Source: Marchantia polymorpha subsp. ruderalis (Eukaryota > Streptophyta > Marchantiopsida > Marchantiales > Marchantiaceae). Taken from it: a DNA stretch of 64,000 bases. The position numbers and the translations under genes were made by a program. Below the pieces are notes generated by a model, which saw only the letters and a program-made list of their open reading frames with translations, was not told where the DNA came from and did not search any database. The stretch lies in NCBI GenBank assembly GCA_037833965.1, contig AP031354.1:9588001-9652000 (forward strand), in the 5' to 3' direction. Shown piece after piece: positions 47,094 through 58,447 of this stretch (position 1 is the stretch's first letter; each line of letters starts with the position of its first letter).

Positions 47094-49820
47094 ATGTCGA
47101 AGCCCATTCAGCTGCGAATGATTCCGTTGAAGATCCCGCAGATTGGGTTGCGCGCTTTCCAGGACCGGCTGTTTGCGGTGAAGCTCGATTTCCTCCTGTG
47201 AGGATGAAATTACGTGTGCCATGACATGGTGCGCGAATGGCAAAGGGAGAGACACCAACCTACGCGTGGATTTTGACCGCACGTAGAGCGTTGGACTGTT
47301 CAAGATTGGGGACAAGTGCTGGGAAGATGTGCAGGCGAGTACAGGTTCCTCCTATTTGATAGTGAGAGCATCAAGGTGACGAAGGACGAAGAGATCTCCT
47401 TCGCGGCCTTGTTCAAGAGTGAGAATTCCAGCAAGAACGGGTACAGGACTCGTGACTACAAGGATTGCTACCGCAGAAATGTAGCGGTGGCACTTCTGCA
47501 ACTCTTGTAGCCGCACCGAACAACATACATCACTTATTGGCAAGTGTCTTTCGTGGAGCTGGCTTTGGCCGGAGCTCCGATTCACAGGTCGCGTATCTTG
47601 CATAAGATAACGCGACAGCATGCGTTTGAGGAGAAGGGGGGATCGATCAATCATCTCTCCCCCTTCTTGATCAACTTTTATCGATCGATGGGTTGTTTAA
47701 CCGCGACCGAACGTGTTCAGTATCCGCTGCTGTCACTCAGCAATCCCGGGAGGTATGTGAGGGATAACGAGGTCAACACCGACGCGGACGAAACTCCGGC
47801 CTCCACGCCACTAGCCCAACAGGGTGCGGGGAGGGAAAAATTTGCAGCACGAGTGCCGCGGAAGCGGAGATGGAAGGAGAACCAGAGAAGGGTGCACATC
47901 GAGACTCGATGGCTCTCAAACAAACGCGGCCACTGGAGGAAATTTGCAGTCGGCCGAAGCAAAAAGCACGCAGGCTCGTATTGCCTACAAGTAGCGCAGA
48001 GACAGTGCGTGCCGCCGGAGAGAAGGAGACGCCATCCTCGGAGGAGGATGGGAACGTGCGGACGGCAGAGGGGTCAGCGGACCTCCCTACGCCGAAGGCA
48101 CGGACGCCTTCGGCGGAAGCAAGACGGCCTTCGGGTCAAGAGAGACAACACGCGGCACGGATGAGTGTGCCGGCAGCGGATAGGAGAGCCGCTCGAGCAC
48201 CGTACGCGGACTTGCCTTCGGGGCTGGGCCTTTGGTTCGAGCGCCTTCGGCGCAGTCGCCTCCGGTGCAGCGAAGGAAGGGAAAGGAGCCGGCGGAAGAT
48301 CCGCCTTCGGCTCAAGGGCCTTCGGGGCAAGGTCCTACGGCGGTGAGACCGCCGGAAAGTGCGCCTTCGGCGCAAGGGCCTTCGGGCCGAGGAGTTGCAA
48401 GTAGGGAGCCGGCGGGGAACGCGCCCTTAGAAGGAAGTCTGCCGGAAGGTGCGCCTTTGGCGGAAGTGCCTTCGGGCCAAGGGATATCAGGCGAGCCGCC
48501 TTCGGCGGAAGCGCCGCCGACAAATGTGCCTTCGGCGGAGGCACCTCTAGCGCAGGACCTAACGGAGGAGCGGATTGACAGTCGGAAGGAGGAAACACGT
48601 GTGCGCGATGCACAATTGCAAACCGCGCACACACCTTCCACACGAACGCCTTCGGCGATGCGGAGTTAGCAGGAACCGGGCGGGCGAGCGGTGCGAGTTT
48701 GACACATCCCAACTCTCCCACCGCCTTAGACATTCTGGCAGGAAGCAGCGAGGCTGCAGCGGCGACAGTGGTGGCAGACGACGCAGACACTACGAAGCCA
48801 CACTCACGACAGTCACCGGAGAATTCAGTGGCGACCGAAATCCTCAGTTCGGAGGATGACGAAGGAGGATAGACGGAATCGGCATCGGGATCGGGATCAA
48901 GTGAGGAGGAGAAACAATCAATGGCAGGCACGCCGACGGTGGCACTCTGCGAGCAGGTGGTACCTCTGTTGAGGTACCTTGATCGCAAGGTAGAGAAGTA
49001 TGCAGACCCCCGCCAGCCTGGGTACTACGTCGAATTAGTGCGTATGCGGACTCGCACTAAAGTCCACACCAGCAAGTTGTTGGCCCGTCTGGATGGGGAT
49101 CTTAAAGATCTGCGGGAGAAGTATGAGTGTCTTTGGGGTCACCTTAATCTCACTCGGAAGATGCACAAGGCCATCAACAAGTCGAAGGACGAGAAGCTTG
49201 AAGAGGCGGCAAAGGAGTTCGCCAAGGAGAAGGCGAAGCTCGTAGAGGAGCTGGATTCTGAGCAGGCTCAGAATCGAATTTTGTCAGAGGAGCTCGTGCG
49301 ACAAACACGGTTGTTGAAGCAGTGTTAGCTCGCACGTCAGGCGGATGAAGAATTAATCCGCAAACTGCAATCCGAGTGCGGGGAATTGAGAGCGCAGTGT
49401 GCGGAGGCCGAATTGCAATTGGTTGTAGTTGAAGACGATCGCCGGCGGGAGGCAGATCGCACAAAGGAAGAGTTGGCAAGGCGAGTCAGCCACTGTCTCA
49501 GAGGTTACACCCACTGAGAAGTGGCGGCGCAGGAGAAACTCACACTGCGCGAGTTAGAGCTTCGTGCCGCGGGTTTGGTGTCAGGTGACAATCGTAGCCG
49601 GCGGCGAGTGGCGAAGAAGATGGATTCGTTTCTGTCGAAGTCGCGGGACGCCATGGCCACCCTCGAGACAGAGGTTACTACGGTGTTGCGGCGGCTGGAA
49701 CTGTGCAGTCGAGCTGAAGACTGGCAGGGTAGGGAGTTAGTGGGCGGCAGTCCGTCGCGCAGGAGGCGAAGCACGGGTTCTGCGGAGTGTAGCGTAGCGT
49801 GGTTCCGTGCAGGCACATAG
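47094..49820 (+). pseudogene. Coiled-coil protein of the LTR-like element, copy B (broken)
   Basis: Same protein as in copy A, starting MSKPIQLRMIPLKIPQIGLR at 47094 and interrupted by a few stops and shifts. The largest open pieces are 47544-48164 (FVELALAGAPIHRSRIL, INHLSPFLINFYRSMGCL), 48232-48669 (PSGQGPSAQ-type low complexity made by CCTTCGG motifs), 48921-49328 (LCEQVVPLLRYLDRKVEKY, then a Glu/Lys/Leu coiled coil) and 49521-49820 (RRRVAKKMDSFLSKSRDAMATLE). Conservation with copy A is spread over the whole length, which suggests that protein function was selected before both copies decayed. Function unknown; a gag-like role is one possibility. Confidence 0.65.
48100..48660. repeat. CGCCTTCGGCG short palindromes, cluster 2 (within coding region)
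   Basis: About twelve CCTTCGG words, here mostly in one frame and read as PSA/PSG units. The same motif also forms part of the low-complexity middle of copy A (13200-13470). Confidence 0.75.
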
Positions 49821-49909
49821 TACATGGTAGTGTAGTGTTAGTTAGGACTTACAAGGTATAAAGTAGTTCAAGGCGTCTTGCCTTGGGATTCTTCCAGTTT
49901 CGGAAGTGC

Positions 49910-50760
49910 AGATCAAGAACTCATTTTCTCTGCGTGTTTGTGTCCTTACGTCTGTCACCACGCAAGAGGAGCTACAACTTGGCGATCTGCATTTTGTAGT
50001 TGACGGCCTTCGGCCGAATGTTCAGAGCTAGTATACAGGTTAGAGACTTGAGTAGTTCGGATCTACACCTGCGGGTGATTGCCGATGCTCAGATCTAGTT
50101 ATTAGTTAGATACTTGAACAGTTTCCCCTTTACACTTTCGAGTGATTGTTCCTGATTGTACTCTTTCGGGATTTTTCCCCTGAATGCCAAAGTGAAGTTT
50201 TGCTACTTCGAGTAAGCCTTGGTTGTAAATTCAGGTCACGCTGCAGCAGGTGCCTTCAGGGCAACTCCTGTAGTATTTCTGGGAATGACAAGTGCCTAAG
50301 AATTCAAACTCTTCAATAGACTGTTATGGTGCTACTAGATCGTTTCTCAGTTGAGTCTCGCAGTTCAGACCTGTGTTCTCTGCGCGTTTTGTGAGTTGAG
50401 TGCGTTGTTCACCGCGTGTGAGTGACTTTGATCCGAAGTAGGAAGTCCAATCCGGGTTCCCTGTGCTAGCAGAAACTAGTGGAAGGGTTGTAAAAGCCGG
50501 AGTTGGGAGTCACTACCCGCAGATCCGCTGAGTGTATTTGCGAGAGACTTTCCCCCTGAAATCTTAAGTAGAGGTCCTCACCGACCTCTGAGTTGTGTTT
50601 TTGTAGTTTCAGGTGTGTGTGTGTGTGTTGAGTGAACTACGCTGCACTGTGCGACCTCCGAGTGAGCTCCGAGTGAACACTTGCAGTATTTCTGGGAGTG
50701 ACAGTCGCTTGAGAATTCAAACTCTTCAATAGTCTGGTAAATGTGACACTTTGTACTCTG
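49910..50760 (+). repeat. Tandem ~415-bp duplication in element tail, copy B
   Basis: Two diverged units; the word GAATTCAAACTCTTCAATAG occurs at about 50299 and 50712, preceded in both by GTAGTATTTCTGGG or GCAGTATTTCTGGG. Same arrangement as 14590-15420. Confidence 0.65.
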
Positions 50761-50840
50761 TGTGTTGCCTCTGTCCCTGTGGGTTCGACCTTTCTACCAC
50801 TATATTGCAGTTTTAGCCTTTGGTGGGTTATTACAGTGAT

Positions 50841-51419
50841 TAATGCTAATACATGATTAAGTTTCTTACAAATACTTTTATATCATATGAGTGAAACTTT
50901 AATTTTGAATTACAACATGAATCATTTTCATCTATTTATATATTTTCATTAAAGAAGAGGTTTACAATCTAAGTTGATTGATATACATATTCATCAAACT
51001 CTATTTCAATCTTATTAGATTTGATCATTTTATGAATATGAATTTTGGTTTACGCTCTGAAAAGATGTAGGCCTCAATTTTGATCTTATAATTCTTAATG
51101 AATTGTTGATTTGCAGCACTAATTTAATATATTATGATAATTTAACATATAATAATAAAATACAATATAATAATAAGCTTTCACATCGATAAGAATTTGC
51201 ACTAGCTTGGGTTACTACTCTCCTCACATGGAAGTGTTGAACTATACTAGATGCATGTAATGTTAACATAATGCATATATTCACAGAGTGTTTAAATACT
51301 ATATCAATTATTTTTATAAATGGTAAATAGATCAAGACCGTGGGACTCAAAGGGTCAAAAGGTTGAAAAACACAATACAAACAATCTAACTCCAACCTAG
51401 GAGAGAATCAAAAGAACCT
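50841..51419. other. AT-rich, no gene seen
   Basis: Between the right target duplication of copy B and the LINE 3' end. Only short, compositional frames. Confidence 0.45.
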
Positions 51420-51422
51420 CTA

Positions 51423-52206
51423 GCATTAGCCAAGAGCACTAGAACGGTAAGTAATAACATCCCTAATATAGCAATCTAAATCATAAGGCTCAAGTTGAAG
51501 CAAAGAATAGAATTTCTCAATAACAACTTTAAAAGCCACTCTAATATCTATATATCTAGCACAAGTAAAAAACACATGCTTTTCATCCTCAACATTTCTT
51601 CCATCACATAGCCTACAAATCCGTTCACTCCTATCAATATTCAACCAATGTACTTCCTCAATTCTAAGCCTATGAGATCTTGTTCTATGCCTGGCAATAA
51701 TATGACATAAAGATGTAAAGATTTCTGCAGCAAGGTATCCTTGCTCACAATAAATAAGCATAAGATTCACATGAAGTTGATAAAACTGCATTTTGGTGCC
51801 TTGTCTGCTCCAAATGATGTTGTGAAATTCTTCCTTAATATGCTCACGAAGTGTCACAGGTTGTAAATTCCAATCTAGTTCCGTCACATTCCACCTCAAA
51901 TACCAAGTCATCACATCTGCAAACTATACCTTAGAACGTGTGGCACGCAAAGCATGAAGAGTAAGTCGAAAAGCATCAAGAAATCTCACCCTTCTATTAT
52001 AAGTGATGGTCAAGTAGAAAGCTTCAACCTCAAGAGGTAGACAACCTGTTTCAGCAAGAAGAATAGCATAAGGAGTTTGGTTCCTTACACCTAATTCTTC
52101 TTGTAAGAAGATATTTTGCACCCTCTCCACACGCTCCCAATTTGTCTTCTTACTGCTAAGATTCCACACTTGTGTCTCATATAAAACCACTAGCAACACT
52201 AAGCTC
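51423..52206 (-). mobile_element. LINE, 3' part of ORF2 (interrupted by gypsy)
   Basis: Minus-strand frames 52211-51924 and 51914-51426 encode the region after the reverse transcriptase of a non-LTR element: VLLVVLYETQVW (compare LPVLLYGCEVW), FLQEELGVRNQTPYAILLAE, then a zinc-binding motif RICRLCDGRNVEDEKHVFF with C-x2-C and H. One stop separates the two frames. The reading continues from the 5' part at 59900, across the inserted gypsy element, whose GCTC target duplication (52203-52206 and 59896-59899) lies between them. Confidence 0.82.
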
Positions 52207-52977
52207 TGCAACCTCCGGGCTGACTCTCACTCAGGTTTACCTCAGATGGCTTTTCGGTAGCTCATCATGATTCTAGAAGACTAGGATTCCGCATCATACT
52301 CATAAGCTAAACACCCTCTCGCACAATCTCTCAAGGTATCACTCCAATTCATACACTCATCGACACTCCAAGATATTGAAAATTCGTCACTCTTTCATAT
52401 ATGAAACAAGTCTCTCCATATGAACTCTCCAAACTTGCTTGAGAGGCTCTTCCCTACCTCTCTATATATACTACTTGAGAATTTACCATAGTAACAAATG
52501 GTAATTTCTATCTAACTTACTTTTACGAAGATAAACCATAGTAAGGTTGACTAGTTATCAATATGTGGCAACATGCCATTGGCTCCCTAAACCTTCTAGA
52601 TGTTTACTAATCCCTAGATTGAGGTGGCGACATGCCATTTGTGCCTTTCCAACTTCTAGAACTTCCACTTTCCACTAAGTCAACATTAGACTTAGTCTCA
52701 CCAATGGAATACTCCTTACTTTAGTCAAACCAATCAAAACCAAACATGAAGTTCAAAAGTCTTTTCTCTTGGAATCTAGACTTTTGTACAAGACAAAATA
52801 GAAGTGCTCACTCAACTCTTCTAGAACTTCTCTAGTTATTCCGCCAAGTATAGACATTATAGCTAAACTAGCTAGACTTAGTCATAACTAGCTAGATTTA
52901 GTCATAACTATCCTAACCATGATTAACTCATTGGCTAATTCTAGTTTTATTTCACACATGCAATATCTGGTCTTACA
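52207..52977 (-). repeat. 3' LTR of the gypsy element (771 bp)
   Basis: Begins TGCAACC and ends CTTACA on the plus strand. It differs from the other LTR (59125-59895) at six positions by direct comparison. In element orientation (minus strand) this is the downstream LTR. It carries a TATA-like TATATATAG (about 52463-52471). Confidence 0.95.
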
Positions 52978-52990
52978 TTTACCCCCGGAC
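52978..52990 (-). other. Polypurine tract of the gypsy element
   Basis: Minus-strand GGTCCGGGGGTAAA directly precedes the 3' LTR (TGTAAG...). This is where plus-strand priming would occur. It is short and interrupted by CC. Confidence 0.5.
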
Positions 52991-53000
52991 CAAGACTTCA

Positions 53001-56000
53001 CTACGCCCTCGGAGTGAAAGAATCTGATCTTCGATGGAATGATTTCAACTTGTCGTGGTTGACTCGATCGAAGTGACGTCCTCCTAACTCCTTGATATCA
53101 TAAGTAAAGTTTCCCCACACCTTCTCAACTATGAAAGGTCCAAAATACTTAGGAAGAAACTTTTTCCTAGCTCTCTTGTATCTAATTGCATCAAAGAGCA
53201 TCACCCAATCACCTTCCTTGAATGGCTTGAAGTTCTGGTTTCCACTTCGTTTGTCGTGATACTTCTTCTGCAACTGTTGAGCCCGCTCCACTCTTACCAT
53301 GGCTAGTGCTCGAGCTTCCTCCAACTCCATCAATTGTTGTTGGCGAGACTTGATGGCTTCTGCTCCATTTGATTTCTTCAACCTTTGTTGGATTGTCATG
53401 AAAGTAGTCAAGTCAAATTATATTGGGAGCTTTGACTCAACTCCATACACCATCCGAAAAGGTGAATATCCGGTAGATGTTTTCCAAGTCGTTCGATACT
53501 CCCACAAGATAGCATGCAACCTCTTGTCCCAGTTTTGCTTGCTCCCGTCCATGTCTGCATCCTTGGCCAACATCATACAAAGAGTGTAGTTGGTCCGCTC
53601 CGCCAACCCATTAGCATTGGGTTTGTAGGAAGTAGTCACTCTAGACTTGATGGAAAAATGATCTAACATTGCTTGGATCATACTTCCCACAAACTCTCCT
53701 CCTCTATCCGACACTAACTCCAAAGGACAACCAAATCTGGTTATGATTCTCTCAGACAAAAACCTACCAACCTCCTTCTCATTAGTAGATTTTAGTGGCC
53801 TTGCCTCTACCCACTTGGTAAGATAATCTGTAGCTATCACAATGAACTTATTTCCCCGAGGAGTAAGATTCAAAGGACCTACAAAATCTATCCCCCATTT
53901 TTCAAAAGGACCTAACATTGGAACTGAAATCAAAGGAGAGGTTTTCATGGACTTTTTAGCAAAAGCTTGACACACATCACAACTCTTGCAAAATTCCACA
54001 AAATCTTTGAAAATACCCTTCCAATGATATCCAGCATCAAGGATCTTGAAGGCTGTTACCTTCCCCGCAAAATGTCCTCCACACACGGCACCTTCGTGAA
54101 ACTCCTTCATGAGTTGCAATGCTTCGCCTCTTCCAACAGCTCGTCGTAGTAGACCGTCAGCTCCTTGATGAAATAACACCTTCTCAATGATCATATAGGG
54201 TTGACATCTTTTTACCAATGCATTCCTTTCTCTTGAATGCATACCTTGAGGAAATTCTCTATTGGAAATGAACTCCCAAATCTCCTTGTACTCCTCTGGT
54301 ACCAATGTCACCGTGTCCATGACCAACAAATCTTCGTCCGGGAAAGTGTCATCCACAGATTGATCTCCTCCCTCATCATAAGCTCTTGACAACAAATCCG
54401 CATTAGCATGCTTCTTTCCCGGTCGATCCTCAATGGTATAATCAAATTCCGCTAGTAGTAGTTTCCATCTAGCTATCCTCCCCTCAGCATTAGGCTTGTT
54501 GAAAATATATTTCAAAGCCTTATGATCAGTCACTATAGTGAATTTTCCACTCAAAAGATAGTGTCGAAACTTCTTAAGTGAAAAGATGACAGCTAAAGCT
54601 TCCCTTTCGGTCACTGAATAATTCTTCTCTGCTTGTACCATCTGTCTACTAGCATAGGCAATTGGATGATCATGCTTTTCATCATCAAATTAACTCAAGG
54701 TGCATCCTATAGCAATATTTGATGCATCTGTATACAGAAGAAAAGGTTTACCCCAATCAGGTTTCGCCAAAATTGGAGCCGTCACCAACGCCTTCTTGAG
54801 TGCCTCAAACGCCAACTTCGCCTCTTCATCCTTGAAGATGAGCTCGTATTCGGTCCCCTTCTTCATGTAACTCGTCAAGGCATGAACTTTGTTGGAGAAG
54901 GACAAGATGAACCTCCGATAGTACTCCACCATACCAAGGAATTGTCTCAACTTGGTCAACGTCACCGGAAAAGTTAACTCCATGATCCTCGTCACCTTCT
55001 CTGGATCCACAGCTATACCATTCTTGGAAATGATGTGCCCCAACAATAAGCCTTCCTCACATCCAAAAATGCATTTTTCTGGATTGAGTGAAGCTTTGGC
55101 TTCCTCCAAACGTTGGAGTATTTTGATCAAATGATCAAAATGATCCTCCTTCTTCCCATACACACAAAAGTCATCTATGAAATCTCTCACAAACTTTCCA
55201 ATGAAAGGTTCAAACACCCTATTCATGAACCTTTGGAAAGTGGCTGGAGCATTACATAGACCAAATGGCATTACTCTAAAGGCAAAAGTTCCCCATGGTG
55301 TGGTAAAGGTAGTTTTCAATTGATCCTCTGAAGCAATTTGGATTTGGTTATAGCCACTATAACCATCTCCAAAACTATACCACTCATGGCCTGCTACCTC
55401 CTCTAAAATCTCATCTATAAAAGGTAAAGGATAGTAGTCCTTCTTTGTAACAGCATTCAACTTCTTGTAATCTACACATACACGTAGTTTACCATTCTTT
55501 TTCTTCACTATCACAATAGGAGACACCCATTCCGAATTTTCTACCTCATAGATGAAGCCAGCCTCCCTCAGCTTGTCAATTTCCTCTTTTACCACCACAG
55601 CTGTAGGAGGATTGATTCGTCGTTGCTTCTGCCGAATAGGGCGAGCTTTCTCCTCCAACTCAATGTGATGAGTTTCAAGTGTCACATGCTTCAAATCTTT
55701 GTAACTAAAGGCAAAGACATGGATATATTTGCGAAATATATCCAAAAATCTTGCCTTCTCCTCCATGGTAACATTTGGACCAAACTTGAGGGTGGAAAGT
55801 CTTCGACACACCTCCTCCTCGGTCATCTCCACTTTGTCCGGATCTTTCTTCACCCCCGGTCTAGGAAGCAACTCCATGGCAACAACCACTTGAACTTGTA
55901 CATCATCATCTGAAGAGTCGTCTGACGATGTTTCTTGATCAGAAGTTGACATGTCGGTGTCAACTTCTGAAAAACTGCCACTCTCCTCACTCTCAGATTC

Positions 56001-56474
56001 CCAATATTCGTCGGTTGGTCTATCTGAGTCGGTAAGAGAACTTCCTCCTCCTGTCAAAGGAACCTTCACCCGATGGTTCTTTGGGCCTATCCTCAGATAG
56101 CCCTTGTGCCATTGATCAGTAGTTCTCACCGCCCTCAACCAAGAACGTCCCAACAGCAAATCATAACTAGCTTCCTTGAGTACTTGGAAGGAAAGTAAGG
56201 TTTGCACACCTCTCACACTTATCACAACTTTGTCAACCACACCAAGTGGTTTTACCTTCTGTTTGTTGGCCATACCAACAATTATACTTGAAGGTCTGGA
56301 AAGTCGCATCCCCAACTTCATCAACAATCTTTCAGACATTGCATTTACAGCAGAACCACCATCTACTAGCACGTCTGAAACATCATGCCCATCGATCCTC
56401 ACTTTGATCTTTGAGGCATGTGTACATACCTCTGAGGCAGCAGCATCCACCACACCAACTCCCACATTAGTCAT
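53001..56474 (-). pseudogene. Gypsy pol: protease, RT, RNase H, integrase (two in-frame stops)
   Basis: One reading frame from the ATG at 56474 to 53001, broken only by TAA at 54690-54692 (in RNase H, after DASNIAIGCTLS) and TAA at 53418-53420 (after ESKLPI). Protease active-site loop VDGGSAVN is near residue 40. Reverse transcriptase: VCVDYKKLNAVTKKDYYPLP, FGLCNAPATFQRFMN and catalytic FIDD (usually YIDD). RNase H: LLYTDASN, then EREALAVIFSLKKFRHYL. Integrase: zinc-binding H-H-C-C (HEGAVCGGH ... CKSCDVCQ) and catalytic D-D-E in WGIDFVGP, VSDRGGEF and NGLAER. It ends soon after a GPF-type segment (KYFGPFIVEKV), without a chromodomain. The frame is -1 relative to gag, overlapping it by ATGA and about 45 nt. 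Confidence 0.92.
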
Positions 56475-57772
56475 GTGAGCCTTTCCTTTGGATCTTCGCT
56501 TCTTGATCCTTGTGGAGCTATGCCTCCTCTCAACTCCTTCCGTATGGCTGGATTTAAAGCAATGAGTTGGCCAACTGTGATATTGGCCTTCTGACTTCCT
56601 ACATCTTCCACCACGTCATACTTAGCTTGAGAAGATGAAATGGAAAAGTCATTCATGCCCAACTTCTTTCTTGGTACTCTTGGTTGACTAACTCCACTTG
56701 ATCGTGTACTCCGACTTGGCATGTCCTCCATGGAAATTGACTCATCTGCAAATCGAGCACGTTTCTTCTCATGTGCAAGGATATCCACCTTCGACTTTGA
56801 GCTCTCTCCTTTCTCAAAGGTGCATTGATGAGGAAATACATCAATGGATGCTACTCCCTTATCCTTGGCTTGTTGTGTGGCCGGTGCATTGTTGTTGTGC
56901 CGAACTCCATCATGTTGTCGAGTATTAGGACAATTTCGCTGAAAATGAGGACCGCCACAAGTAAAACAAGAAACTGCAAAGTTTCCTGGAGGTGGATTTT
57001 CTCTTGGAGGATAATTTCCATACCCCCTAGAGCCTCCTCCTACGTTCTGATTCCTCTTCTCCCACAACTGTACTACATTGATCTTGAGATCTGCTAGAGT
57101 CTCCGTGATAGATTTCAACTCATTTTGAAAATCCACACTAGGATTCGCTATCGTGGATGAAGTAGAAGGGTTTGAAACAATGGACCTTCCTACAACCAGT
57201 GGAGCTACTTCTCTAGCCACCAAGCTAGAATCATCATCTTCTAAGCTCTCCTCCATTCTAATAGCAATTCGAATGGCTTCAGCCTTAGAAGAGGGCTTCT
57301 CGTATCTCACCTTACTTCGAATCTCAGGTCTCAAACCTCCAACGAAGTTCTTCATGAGCATCGCCCTTATCCCCACCATTGTAGCATCCACTTCGTCTCC
57401 GCACTTCCTCAACATCACGTGGAATCTAGATCCCAACTTCTCGGTTCTCTCCACATAGGTCCTCACCTTCTCGTTCTCTCCTTGTTTCAAGAAGGTGACC
57501 TCACACATCAACTTTTCATAACTTTCACTGGGAAGAAAGTTTTTGATCAGGTTCTCCGTTAATGTCTCCCACGTGTCGTCCTCCGAATGCTCCCTCTTGT
57601 ACTCCTTGTACCACTTGAGAGCAGAATCCTTCAAGAAATCCAGCAAAAGCATAGCCCACTCGTCTTTCTTCCTCTCATTGTTTCCTATGCAAGCCCTCTT
57701 GAAGTCCCTAACAAAAGCTTCTACATCCTCATTCTCCCTCCCATAAAATACCGGAAGCTTCCCCATTTCCAA
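56471..57772 (-). CDS. Gypsy gag polyprotein
   Basis: Intact frame of 433 codons starting MEMGKLPVFYGRENEDVEAF. It contains the retrotransposon gag core (LLLDFLKDSALKWYKEYKRE; NFLPSESYEKLMCEVTFLKQ) and a CCHC zinc knuckle CFTCGGPHFQRNC near residue 270 for RNA packaging, followed by a basic and Ser-rich tail. It stops at TGA 56473-56471, within the ATGA that also holds the pol ATG. The same protein is recognisable in the two degenerate copies. Confidence 0.93.
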   Translation of the reverse strand: MEMGKLPVFYGRENEDVEAFVRDFKRACIGNNERKKDEWAMLLLDFLKDSALKWYKEYKREHSEDDTWETLTENLIKNFLPSESYEKLMCEVTFLKQGENEKVRTYVERTEKLGSRFHVMLRKCGDEVDATMVGIRAMLMKNFVGGLRPEIRSKVRYEKPSSKAEAIRIAIRMEESLEDDDSSLVAREVAPLVVGRSIVSNPSTSSTIANPSVDFQNELKSITETLADLKINVVQLWEKRNQNVGGGSRGYGNYPPRENPPPGNFAVSCFTCGGPHFQRNCPNTRQHDGVRHNNNAPATQQAKDKGVASIDVFPHQCTFEKGESSKSKVDILAHEKKRARFADESISMEDMPSRSTRSSGVSQPRVPRKKLGMNDFSISSSQAKYDVVEDVGSQKANITVGQLIALNPAIRKELRGGIAPQGSRSEDPKERLT

Positions 57773-58003
57773 CTAATTTTATTTTTTTTATATAATCTTT
57801 TTTTTTTTTTTCTATTGGAAATGTATATGGGACTCCCTAGTACAATACAAACAACACTAACTCCATCCTTGAGTAATTCATCAAAGGAAACACAAAAGGA
57901 ATTGGTTGCTCCGAGATAGCCAAAGCTCTCTCCTCCCCTAGGCATACAATGAGTCTTACCCTCATCATCATCTTCTCCATCATCCGAATGATGATCTCCA
58001 TCT

Positions 58004-58447
58004 TCAGTTCGAGCTTGAACCCGCTGAGGTCACTTTCTCCGTTTCAGCACTTAGCTTGCCGTCAAACCCTTCCACAAGTGATTCTAGAAGCGCCTTCACT
58101 CCGCTGCATTCGTGTCCCGCCGGTAGTCCAATCACTCCACAATTGTCACAGAAGGTTGCACTTTGGGATTCATGTGGCGATGATGGTCCCAAGTGAAGTT
58201 TCAAATCTCCCAAGGTTCTCTTGCTCCTCAATCTTCTATCCTTGTTCCGCAATGAACAATTGACAACCTTATGTCCCTCCTCTCCACAATAAAAGCAAGT
58301 CTCACGCTTCACTCTTGGGGATTGACTAACTACTCTTTCTTCAAACTCCACCTTGAATTCTCTTGTATTGGAGTCTAAAGACACTATAACATACAAGCCT
58401 TGAGGTACTTTGGATAACCTAACCTTCCAGCCCTCTTGATCACTCAT
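58004..58447 (-). CDS. Extra zinc-knuckle ORF upstream of gypsy gag
   Basis: Intact 147-codon frame between the leader and gag, starting MSDQEGWKVRLSKVPQGLYV. It carries a CCHC knuckle (CFYCGEEGHKVVNC, about residues 50-63), a basic stretch (RNKDRRLRSKR) and a second Cys/His cluster (FCDNCGVIGLPAGHEC). It ends GSSSN. The same region with the same terminal stop is recognisable in the two degenerate copies (15480-15860; 24940-25320). Directly after it another frame continues (about 58020-57721) with the acidic run DGDHHSDDGEDDDEGKTHC, also conserved in the copy at 24953-24735, so the two may be joined by frameshifting or splicing. Standard gypsy elements lack such an ORF. A nucleic-acid-binding accessory role is an inference. 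Confidence 0.65.
   Translation of the reverse strand: MSDQEGWKVRLSKVPQGLYVIVSLDSNTREFKVEFEERVVSQSPRVKRETCFYCGEEGHKVVNCSLRNKDRRLRSKRTLGDLKLHLGPSSPHESQSATFCDNCGVIGLPAGHECSGVKALLESLVEGFDGKLSAETEKVTSAGSSSN

Larger units (their letters stand above)
45755..50835 (+). mobile_element. LTR-like element with internal coding region, copy B (5.1 kb)
   Basis: The ends are TGTGGTAACCCAC and GGTGGGTTATTACA, so the termini are inverted repeats of TG...CA type. They are flanked by a perfect 5-bp duplication GTGAT (45750-45754 and 50836-50840). Same plan as copy A at 11574-15483: GC-rich 5' part full of CCTTCGGCG motifs, long coding region (47094-49820), then a tail with a tandem duplication of about 415 bp. 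It is longer than copy A mainly through more motif repeats. No direct LTRs flank an internal domain, and neither reverse transcriptase nor transposase is present. Confidence 0.82.

Noticed and set aside
48335-48988. 217-codon minus-strand frame in element copy B
   Set aside because: Antisense of the conserved plus-strand coding region.
55623-55913. Plus-strand frames across gypsy pol
   Set aside because: Shadows of the pol frame; no independent signal.
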